Below, piece after piece: positions 23,005 through 33,621 of a DNA stretch of 64,000 nucleotides. The stretch spans positions 91,001 to 155,000 of the forward strand of contig NC_091108.1 of the NCBI RefSeq assembly GCF_024713975.1, written 5' to 3'. Source of the stretch: Paralichthys olivaceus. Lineage: Eukaryota; Chordata; Actinopteri; Pleuronectiformes; Paralichthyidae. The position numbers were made by a program, and so were the translations under genes. A model generated the notes under the pieces. The model had not been told where the DNA came from. It searched no databases and saw nothing but the letters and a program-made list of their open reading frames with translations. The first letter of the stretch is position 1. Every line of letters starts with the position of its first letter.

Positions 23005-24330
23005 CAGCCGACATCCAGCCGACATTCAACCAACATCCAGCGTTCAACCAACGTGCAGCCGACATTCAACCAACATCCAGCCGACATTCAACCAACATCC
23101 AGCCGACATCCAACCAACATCCAGCCGACATCCAACCAACATCCAGCCGACATTCAACCAACATCCAGCCGACGTTCAACCAACATCCAGCCGACATCCA
23201 ACCAACATCCAGCCGACATTCAACCAACATCCAGCGTTCAACCAACGTCCAGCCGACGTTCAACCAACATCCAGCCGACATCCAACCAACATCCAGCCGA
23301 CGTTCAACCAACATCCAGCCGACGTTCAACTAACATCCAGCCGACATCCAACCAACATCCAGCCGACGTTCAACTAACATCCAGCATTCAACCAACGTCC
23401 AGCCGAAATCCAACCAACATCCAGCCGATGTTCAACCAACATCCAGCCGACGTTCAACCAACATCCAGCCGACATCCAACCAACATCCAGCCGACGTTCA
23501 ACCAACATCCAGCCGACGTTCAACCAACATCCAGCCGACATCCTGCGGACATCCAACCAACATCCAGCCGACATTCAATCAACATCCTGCCGACGTTCAA
23601 CCAACATCCAGCCGACGTTCAACTAACATCCAGCATTCAACCAACGTCCAGCCGAAATCCAACCAACATCCAGCCGATGTTCAACCAACATCCAGCCGAC
23701 GTTCAACCAACATCCAGCCGACATCCAACCAACATCCAGCCGACGTCCAACCAACATCCAGCCGACATCCTGCGGACATCCAACCAACATCCAGCCGACA
23801 TTCAATCAACATCCTGCCGACGTTCAACCAACATCCAGCCGACATCCAACCAACATCCAGCCGACATTCAACCAACATCCAGCCGACGTTCAACCAACAT
23901 CCACCCGACGTTCAACCAACATCCAGCCGACATCCAACCAACATCCAGCCGACGTTCAACCAACATCCAGCCGACATCCTCCGGACATCCAACCAACATC
24001 CAGCCGACATTCAACCAACATCCTGCCGACGTTCAACCAACATCCAACCAACATCCTGCGGACATCCAACCAACATCCAGCCGACGTTCAACCAACATCC
24101 TGCCGACGTTCAACCAACATCCACCCGACGTTCAACCAACATCCTGCGGACATCCAACCAACATCCAGCCGACGTTCAACCAACATCCAGCCAACGTTCA
24201 ACCAACATTCAACCAACATCCAGCCGACATTTAACCGACATCCAGCCGAAATTCAACCGACATCCAGCCGACATTCAACCAACATCCAGCCGACATTTAA
24301 CCGACATCCAGCTGACATCCAGCCGACATC
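23005..24330. repeat. 22-bp minisatellite array, about 1.3 kb
   Basis: Tandem units of CATCCAGCCGACATTCAACC-AA type (22 bp), roughly 60 copies, with CATT/CATC/CGTT variants and a few CCTGCGGAC variants. Because 22 is not a multiple of three, three units give 66 bases and the absence of stops yields a 393-codon plus-strand frame and several minus-strand frames; no start context or splice logic supports a gene. A pyrimidine-rich tract (24330-24440) follows, then an AATAAA at 24673-24678 of unknown ownership. Confidence 0.95.
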
Positions 24331-24782
24331 CTTCTCTATCTTTTCCTTCCTTTCCCCCTTCCTTTTTCCTTCCTTTCCTCCTCCCCTCCTTTTTCCTTCC
24401 TTCTTTACCTTCTTCCATTCTCTCCCACCTCCTTGGTACCATCCAGTCTTCAAATCATCATCCAGTCTTTGTCTTTACCACCTGCATTTCTTCATTTATT
24501 ACCTCCATCTTTCCTCCCTCCTTACCTTTTTTATCCTTTCTTACTGTCATTGACAGCCAGCTGAAGTTTCCCTTCCTGCAGCTTAAGTCACAAACATGTA
24601 TTTTTTTTATGAAATTGTTTTATATTGTTGAGTCTCTGTAGACTCTATAATTGTCAATGTACAGCTGCTGTCAATAAAGTTGAGTGGCCTGAAGCTGTTA
24701 ATCTTTCAGATTAGCAGTGTGCTCGGTCCGTCAGCAGTTAGCAGATAAACTCTGTGCCGCTAATCTCCGTTAATCAGTCGAC

Positions 24783-26788
24783 ATGTTGGACAGAAGGAAC
24801 TCGGTCCTACTCTCAGGTACGTTCTCAACTAAACTTACACCCATTCTGAATCACAGGTCTCAGCTGTGAGCTAATGCTAACCCTGACCCTGTTCAATGAG
24901 GCTGGACGTTGATTTCATGTCAGAGCTGCAGAAAACTGTTTGTATTTAGTTTACTGACTCGTCACCTGACCATCACGTTTATCTGAAATGCGTCATGTGA
25001 CAATTGTTTTAAACTTCCTGTTTCTGTCAGTCAGCCAATCATAGAAAATGATCCATGTGAGACCTCTGTCTGACAGGTGAGTCACTCCACCATTTTAATT
25101 GACTCACCTGGTTAGGTTTCTACTTTGATTGAACTCAAGCTTCACTTACTCACTTTTGTGGAGCTGTCCACTCTATTATATGCTCCTCATCATCAACAGC
25201 CTTAGTTTGAGTCTGAAAAGTTCAGAGCGCCACCTGCTGGTAAAGACTTTAGTACAACTGAAAGCACGTGTTACAAAGTGAGTCAGTGTGAGTTAGAGCT
25301 GGAAATTTGTGTTATTTATTTGTGTGTTTGTTGTCGTCAGTGCTGCTATGGTTATGTGCGTCACTGGTGTCGTCCTTCGTGGAGGAGCTGGACGATTCGT
25401 AAGTACAAACAGCATCAACAAAACCTTTTATACATATTCTCTCGATCTATTTACAAGCTGATCTGGAGCTTTTCATTGTGTCACATGATCCTCAGCAGAT
25501 TCAGTCATTCCAGTTATGAATTGTAGATGTTTAATATTTAATTTTGTCGCAGGGAAGATTCTGTTGAAGTTCATGTAATCTAAAGCTACTAAATGGATCT
25601 TTGTTTTCACTGTGAACTATTTGTCTCCTATGAGCCTCCATACAGCTGCTGATCATTGTTCTTCAGTGATCTGCTTGTTAATCATCACAGAAACGTATCA
25701 ATCAATAATCTGATTCTGTTTAACAGCTTCAGGGAAACCAGAGGAGACGACGACATCTGGCTCATCAAAGTACGAACACATTTATTGTTTTGGATTCAGC
25801 AAAGAAAAAGCTCCTTATGTCCATTAGTAAAAATAATGTGATTCTGAGAAGAGAGAGTCAGATACCTCACAGTGGAGCTGGAGGTTATCTGAGTAACCAC
25901 ATGATAAGATCACCTTTATCTCAGGTGAATTCAGAAGTAAAAAGGTTTAACAACTGTTTTATTCTTATTCACCAGGCGGAACCTTTAGTGTAGTCATTGG
26001 AACATCACAGCGTTCTTTAAAGTTCTTTCACTGGGCCTCTCTTATTTACACTTGACATTTTATTTCCCCTGAGACATGTCATCCACACACACAACTGTCA
26101 TATAGAGATGACACACAACTGCAGCCCCCCAATACTCAATAATCAATATCCATTGATCAGATCAATATTCTTAATGACAATTTCCTGCAGCCATATATTG
26201 TTAAGACAAGGTTATTTCTCTTGACCCAGACACCATCATTGCAAATCTATTGTGACAATGTTGTCATGTTGTTCTCTGTGCAGTTCTACGCCCCCTGGTG
26301 TTCCTTCTGTAAACAGCTGGATCCTGTTTGGCATCAGATTGGATCAGAACTGAAGAGTCTTGGTTCTCCAGTGAATGTTGGCAAATCAGATGCCACTGCC
26401 AACACCGGTCAGTCATACTATCAAAATAAATCAATCACCTGACTCAGCCACACACAGTGAAATTATAATCAAATGAATAGGTGGGTGTGGTCGGAGGTCA
26501 CAGTTGAGGTTGTGTTTTCTTGCAGGTTTGGCAGAAGAATTCAGGGTCAGAGGTTATCCAGCAATCATCATGTGAGTCCATCACTGCACACCAGACAATC
26601 AGAAGAGGCTGAATGATTATTACTTACATTATAATTATGATTATTATATACAGATCAACAATCAATAATACAGATGAGATCATGTCTGAACTGATTATTT
26701 TTTTTAGGTGGAAGAAAAACTTGAAATATGTTTATTCAGGAAAAAGAACAAAAGAAGAAATAATGGAGTTTACCCATCGAGTCTCAGG

Positions 26789-26839
<51 letters not shown>

Positions 26840-29800
26840 CATGTTGTGTACATGTAAATATCAGTGTGTGTTTTGTTCAGGCCCTTGGTTCGATCTCTGA
26901 ACAGTCTGCAGCTTTTCCAACATGCAATGAGCCGCCATGATGTCATGTTTGTGTATGTAGGGGCCACATCACAACTGAAGGTACAAACACACACCCACGC
27001 ACACACGTTTGTACTTCTGTCTTAGTGAGGACACACATTGGCATAATGCATTCCCTAACCAACCATCCAAACTAAATGCCTAACCCTTAACTTAACCTAA
27101 ACCTGATTATACCCCCAAACAGTCCATTAAATTTGGGTCAATAAGTGAGGACCGGCCAAAATGTCCTCACTTTGTAGGTTGTTCACTGAAACTGGTCCTC
27201 ACAAAGATAGCTACACAAGAGCATTCTCTCTCACACACACACTCTGACCTCTGGTGTTTTTCAGGGAAACTTCTCAGCTGCTGCAGAACATCTGATCGTT
27301 CACACCAACTTCTTCTCTGCTGCCAGAGACGTTCTACCAAAGGTCACACATGACTGAAGGAACAGTAGAACACAGTAGAACAGACATAGATCAGGAGAAC
27401 ACAGGAGAACTAAGTAGAACAGACAGAGAACAGTAGAACAGACAGAATAGTAGAACAAAGTAGAACAGACAGAACAGTAGAATAGACAGAGAATGGTAGA
27501 ACACAGTAGAACAGACAGAACAGTAGAACAAAGTAGAACAGACAGAGAACAGTAGAACAGACAGAATAGTAGAACAAAGTGGAACAGACAGAACAGTAGA
27601 ACAGACAGAGAATGGTAGAACACAGTAGAACAGACAGAGTACAGCAGAACAGACAGAGAACGGTAGAACACAGTAGAACAGACAATGAACAGTAGAACAA
27701 AGTAGAACAGACAGAGAACAGTAGAACACAGTAGAACAGACAGAGAATGGTAGAACAAAGTTGAACAGACAGAGAACAGTATAACAGACAGAGAACAGTA
27801 GAACACAGTAGAACAGACAGAGAACAGTATAACAGACAGAGAACAGTAGAACACAGTAGAACAGACAGAGAATGGTAGAACACAGTAGAAAAGACAGAGT
27901 ACGGTAGAACAAAGTAGAACAGACAGAGAACAGTATAACAGACAGAGAACAGTAGAACACAGTAGAACAGACAGAGAACAGTATAACAGAAAGAGAACAG
28001 TAGAACAGACAGAGAGCAGTAGAACACAGTAGAACAGTAGAACACAGTAGAACAGACAGAGAACAGTAGAACAGTAGAACACAGTAGAACAGACAGAGAA
28101 TGGTAGAACAGACAGAGAAAAGTAGAACACAGTAGAACAGACAGAGAAGAGTAGAACACAGTAGAACATACAGAGAATGGTAGAACAGTAGAACACAGTA
28201 GAACCGACAGAGAACAGTAGAACAGACAGAGAATGGTAGAACACAGTAGAACAGACAGAGAATGGTAGAACAGTAGAACAGAGTAGAATAGACAGAGAAC
28301 AGGAGAACACAGTTGAACAGACATAGAACAATAGAACAGACAGAGAACAGTAGAACTCAGTAGAACAGACAGAGAATGGTAGAACAGACAGAGAATGGTA
28401 GAACAGACAGAGAACAGTAGAACAAAGTAGAACAGGCAGAGAACTGTAGAAAAGTAGAACAGACAGCCTCTGGCAGATGGTTGATCATCTTCACCTGTAC
28501 AGTACACCTGGACTCGTGAGTCATTAAAGTCAGTCTGTGTCTTTAGGTCATCGCTCTGACGTCTCTGCCGGCCGTGGTTCTATTTAAAGACGGAACCTAC
28601 TTCACCTACAGCGGTAAGTCTGAAAATTCTCCGGCTCTTTACTTGCTGACATGACATCAGACACCATGGGCATCATCAAGACTAGAAAAGTTCAAAATAT
28701 AAACAAACCATCATTGGTTGCTCAATTATGAGTCATGTGACCTGAGGTATGTGGTCATGTGACCTTCATTGACATGTGATTGTCTTTCAGAAGAACGTGA
28801 CGGAGATCTGCGGTCGTGGATCAACAGAGAACGTTTCCCAAACTTCTCCAAGATTGACAGCTACACTCTGTATGCCATGGGAGAGACAGGTAACACACAT
28901 CTGTCAAATCAATCAATCAAATGTATTAATATAGCACGGTATCACAACAAACAGTTGTCTCAGGGTGCTGCATAAAAGTCCAAGATCTTAAGAAACACAA
29001 AATCCAACCGAGCAACCTCCGGCAGAACCGGGCTCGGTGTGGACGGCCTCTGGCTGGACCGGTTAGAGTGATGGAGAAAGAACAAATAATACAGGGGAAC
29101 AAAAGGAAATAAAGGGGGGGGTTGAGTCATAGTCTCAGGTCATGGGCTTGAATCCAGCCCTGGAATATCCACATGGACATTCGCATGGTCTTCCAAGGGT
29201 GCATTGGTCCCCCCGGGAACTCCTGCCTCCCTCATGGTCAAACATGCGCAGTAGTAGGACCGATGGCTCCAGAGGTGGGAGGTCCTCAGGTGAGAGTGCT
29301 GGTGGTTGCGTGACCCTCCATGTCAGCCCTGCGACAGACCGGCGACCTCACTAGGTCCATCCCTCATCAGGACCCGAGCCAGGACGGGCTCCGGAGAGCC
29401 GCACAGTATGGACCAAGGAGGGGAGGAGAAGACCCAAGGAGTTAGAGATATGTAATAAGATATAACAAAATAAACCAGACAGAGAGTGAAGAAGAGAGAG
29501 GAAGATAGAAGGTGCTGGTGCCTGATGGGTAATCCCCCAGCAGTGTAGGCCTATAGCAGCATAGCTATGGATGACTATGGTTCAGGGTTGAGCTAAAAGC
29601 TTTATCAAAAAGGAAGGTTTTAAGTCTAGCCTTAAATGTAGAGACTGTGTCAGCCTCCCTCACGGAGAGTGGGATCTGGTTCCACAGGAGAGGAGCTTGG
29701 TGACTAAACGTTCTACCATTCTACTCTTAGTAACTCTAGGCACTACAAGGAGTCCAGAGTTTAGGGAGCGACGTGGTCTGTGGGGCAGTAAGGGGTTAAG

Positions 29801-32739
29801 AGCTCTTTAATGTAGGATGGGGCCTTATAAGTCAGTAGGAGGATTTTGAAATCTATCCTCTGTTGAACAGAGAGCCAGTGAAGTGAAGCTAAGGAGTAAT
29901 GTGATCCCGTCTTCTGGTTCCTGTCAGTGCTTTTGAAGCAGCGTTCTGCATGAGCTGAAGGGATCTTGATCCTGATAACAGGGAGTTGCAGTAGTCTAGC
30001 CTCGACGTAATAAAGGCATGAATCAGTTTTTCAGAATTCTGTTTTGACAGGATGTGTCTGATTCTCTTTATATTACGCAGATGAAAGAAAGCTATTCTGG
30101 AGGTTTGACTAATTTGTTGGGTAAATGACAGATCAATGATAACTCCTAGGTTCTTCACAGTGGAGTTCGGAACCAGGCGGATGTCATCTAGGTTAACCGA
30201 CTGGTTAGACAGAGTTTCTCTGAGATGCCTAGGACCCAGGATTATGACCTCAGTTTTGTCCAGCAAGCAGGTTGAAGTTTTAGAGGATGAGACTATTGAA
30301 GATAGTCATTGTGATTGAAAATAGTCTTTGGGAGTCTTTGGGAAAGGGTTCTTTGGGAGAAGATCTAACCGTGAGTCTAGATCTACACTTTTTTCATAGG
30401 TGACAGTTTGTGACCGAGTTTTTGGGGAGTAAAGATGAATTACCTTTGCTAGTCATAAATTCAAATGAGAGAAGGAAATGATCTGACAATAAAGGGTTGG
30501 AATCACACACTACTAGATTCTCAACATCAATGCCATGTGTAAGTATAAGGTCTAAGGTGTGGTTTAAGTTATGAGTCGGTTTATCTACGTGCTGACTGAA
30601 ACCAAATGAATCTATCCTAGAGTTAAACGCACCTCTAAGGCTATCATTGGCTTCATCAACATGAACGTATAAAGTCGCCCATGATGATGATTTTATCTGC
30701 ACTAAGGACTAATTCTGACAGAAATTCTGCAAATTCATTTAGAAACTCTTTATAAGCAGTGGGTGGGCGATAAAGGATGGTTAAATAAACAGGTTTATGT
30801 TGTTTGAGGGTTGGGTGGGAAAGACAAAGGGTGAGGCTTTCAAACGATGTAAAATTTTCTTTAACTTGAGGGGTGATTGTAAGGTAAGAGTTATATATTG
30901 CTGCTACCCCTCCACCTCTACCTGTACTTCGGGGAGTATGTGTATTACTGTGGGTTGGAGGTGTAGCTTCATTCAGGATCACAGATTCATCCTGTTGGAG
31001 CCAGGATTCTGTTCTACAGAATACATCAAATTTGTGATCACTAAGCACTAAGCTTCTTTCCTTGGACAGTCACCCAATCACCCTGACTTCCCGGCTGCTC
31101 AGGAACCGCTGGGGGGGCTGAGGAAGCTAAAGCCTAGTTTATTCTTCTGCGTCACGCCGTCGACAAAAAACTAAGAATTAAATTGAAGTTTGAGAAACAG
31201 AAATTAGAAAGACGTCAGAATAAGAAGTCTTTGCCATGGTGATGTTTTCATTTCTTTTTGTCCATAGCTTAAAAATAATAACTAATTAACAAAAAATGGA
31301 CAAACTAACAGATTGTGTCAAAAGTTTTTTTGTTTAATTTTCAAATCATTTTTAATATTCTGATCACAGACAATAAAAGCTTGAGAAAACGTTGGACGGA
31401 ACTTTTTTCTGGCAACTTGATTCTACTCGTCTGACATTTTTGAGACACAGCTAAACAGAGCTAAATCGTAATCCTGGTACAGAGCAGGCTAGCTCTGAAG
31501 CATAAATTACAATGGTTACTGCACCGGAATTAGTTTAAGCCATGGAACTGATCTCTCACTTAAATTAGCCAGACTTATCAAAGAAAACCAGGATTACCAT
31601 TTAGCCACACCGCTAATGATATTCAACAACAACGTAATTTAGGAAAACCTCAGCATAGTAAAAGTTTGATCACAGTAGCACCTGGTGGACGTTTCATTTA
31701 TTTGGACCAGGTGAAGTGACCTTATCTGTCCCCTGCAGGTAAACTGGTGTCGCTGGTGCTAGTGGATGAGAAGAACATGTGTGAAAAGAGTGTGAGGTAA
31801 AACTCCAACGATTATCTATCAGGTAAACAGGTGTGAACTTCCTGTGACGCCTCTGATTCACCCGTACAGGTACAAAGTTCTCATGGAGAAAGTGGCTTCA
31901 GATCACAGAGACACCTTCAGCAGGTCAGACTTTTATTTTGATAAAACACTGAGCAGAAAATACACAATAAAAGCTAATAGTGTATCTGTGTTTTAGAAAC
32001 TTCTACTTTGGCTTCATGGAGGAAAACGACTACATCAACGGACTGATTATGATGTGAGTCAGTGAAGTGGTTAACGTACAGAGGCCGGACTCAAACATGG
32101 ATGCACGTAAATGGCGAAGATCGTTAGATGAAGGAGGGTTTCACCCCATTTGCTCAGACATACTCTCAGTTTTATTGTTTGTTTCTGTCTGTGTTCTCAG
32201 GGACGTGATCGTGCCGTCATTTGTCGTGGTTAATTTGTCAAACGATGGTTACTTCCTGCCACAAGGCACCGTGGATACAGAGCGCCAACTCTTTGACTTC
32301 CTGGACGGGATTCGGGATGGCACCATCCAGGTAAGTCTGGAGCAACTCACTGATGGAGAAGATTCGACAGTTACTTTTCTTTCTGAAACATCTGTTTGTT
32401 CTGTGTTTCCAGTGTCAGGGAGGAAATGGCGTTGTCCAGCGTGGCAGACGCCTCATCTATGACACAAAACTCCTGCTAACAGTAAGTGGTGACATCATCA
32501 GTCCAGGTTCCTGTCTACCTGACTGCCTGTCTTCTGATATCCGACCTTTCTGTCCTCCATCTGTCCAGTCGCTGTTCGACCAGGCTCCACTGCTTGGCTG
32601 CTTCTTGCTCAGCTTCCCGTTTGCCATCGCCACCGTCTTCTGTTACCTGTGCTGTAAAGCCCGACCCACTTCCAGTGAAGACGAAGACGAAGACGCACCA
32701 CAACGCTGCAAAAAACTGACCAACAAGAAGTCTGACTGA
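24783..32739 (+). CDS. tmx3: Thioredoxin-related transmembrane protein 3 (TMX3-type)
   Basis: Sixteen exons: 24783-24816, 25341-25398, 25727-25769, 26284-26407, 26526-26571, 26708-26788, 26881-26980, 27265-27342, 28547-28613, 28791-28889, 31739-31796, 31870-31923, 31997-32053, 32201-32330, 32413-32481, 32569-32739; 422 residues (human TMX3 about 454). A hydrophobic signal segment spans exons 1-2. The first thioredoxin domain has FYAPWCSFCKQLDPVW, then VRGYPAI with the cis-proline. Catalytically silent thioredoxin-like domains follow (including SWINRERFPNF and VVNLSNDGYF), and a membrane segment near the C-terminus (LLGCFLLSFPFAIATVFCYL) precedes an acidic tail and a terminal KKSD, a KKXX ER-retrieval signal. 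Role by family: ER disulfide oxidoreductase. The active site is CSFC, not the CGHC of human TMX3. Intron 8 holds a 1.1-kb minisatellite and intron 10 a LINE. AATAAA at 32775-32780. Confidence 0.93.
26790..26837. repeat. (GT)n microsatellite
   Basis: GT run beginning at the exon-6 splice donor of TMX3, so the donor GT is the first unit of the repeat. Confidence 0.9.
27002..27225. repeat. Dispersed GTGAGGAC-type repeat in TMX3 intron 7
   Basis: Inverted relative of 2775-3045: GTGAGGAC ends, GGCATAATGCATTCC, CCTAACCCTTAACTTAACC centre, and a terminal TCCTCACAAAGATAG. A short interspersed element. Confidence 0.55.
27358..28470. repeat. 1.1-kb minisatellite in TMX3 intron 8
   Basis: Tandem and nested units such as AACAGTAGAACACAGTAGAAC and AGACAGAGAATGGTAGAAC. 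The minus strand is Cys/Leu/Phe/Ser-coding for over 300 codons in two overlapping frames (27300-28331 and 27410-28507), which follows from the lack of stop triplets in the unit and is not evidence of a gene. Confidence 0.95.
28905..31065 (-). mobile_element. L2/Maui-like LINE, nearly full 3' and endonuclease parts, minus strand
   Basis: Sits in TMX3 intron 10. The low end (28905-28925) is the 3' tail of TCAA repeats, only about 16 bases after the exon-10 donor. Next comes a 3' UTR with CGAGCAACCTCCGGCAGAAC, then a reverse transcriptase C-terminal part (29889-30266: LGVIIDLSFTQQISQTSR, FFHLRNIKRIRHILS, SRLDYCNSLLSG). The upstream half (30394-31048) encodes APE endonuclease pieces: TESWLQQDES, STGRGGGVAAIYN, LTILYRPP, IIMGDF and LSDHFLLSF. 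The palm with YADD is missing, so there is an internal deletion. Several stops and frameshifts; inactive. Confidence 0.88.
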
Positions 32740-33621
32740 CGAGGACGTTATGAGGAGCTGAAACGTCTGTGTAAAATAAAATAAAATCTGATTCTTATCA
32801 ATTTGTCAAAGTCTGATAGACGTTTCACTGAAAATCTACAAAATGTTGAGAAGTGATGTGTCTTTTTACCTCATCAACACCAAAGAAGGAGAAGAAATTT
32901 GATTATTATAAATTCACTTGAAATGTAAAATCAGGTGGTTGAACACCTGGAAGTACCTGCAGGATTCATGACATCACTACTGAAACGGTCTAATCAGAGT
33001 CCAGCGGGGCTGAAAGATCTTTAACATGTTTAGAGAAGAAATTAATTTGGATTAAATTGAGAGAAAAGTAGAATAGATAAATAGAATTTAATAAATGATA
33101 AATATTATAATAAAATGTGTATAACATGAAGTAGAAAAATCTGTTTAATCTTATCTTGAATCATGTTTAACTTTTCAAACATGTTTAATTCATGTGTAAA
33201 ATGTATTAAGATGTTTTAATAAATTTGTATTTATTTCCTTCCTAATCGATAAATTCAAGTTTGTGTCGGATTGTTATGTTTCAATAATTTAAGTGTTTCA
33301 GCAACTTAAAAAAGAAAACCTGGATTGTAATCTTTAAAAATAAATAACAAACATTCCATTGGTTATAATGAAAAGAATCTCATGCAAATTAAAACATTAC
33401 TGAGCAGCGGTCTGGGGCTTTTCTTTTGTAGGTGAGAGTCTGACCGGATATGTCGTGGAGCTGCTATAAGCTAACAGCTAACAGCTAACAGATAAACTCG
33501 GACCCGGAGGACGCGCACACACGGAGCTCGTGTCAGGAGGAATAGACGTGCACCTTTTCTCTCATGCTCGTGCTCACCTGAACAAGCTTCTGGAAGCTGC
33601 TCGTGCATGCGCACAGTCTCC

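Noticed and set aside
23053-24234. 393-codon ORF in the 22-bp array
   Set aside because: Pure repeat translation with no splice sites, promoter or similarity; several minus-strand frames are equally open.
27300-28507. Cys/Leu-rich 340-365-codon minus-strand ORFs
   Set aside because: They lie on the antisense strand of a TMX3 intron, entirely in minisatellite, and overlap each other in two frames.
29140-29350. A short plus-strand ORF (70 codons) in the TMX3 intron
   Set aside because: It lies antisense within the LINE 3' UTR, whose sequence is repeated at 48830-48955.
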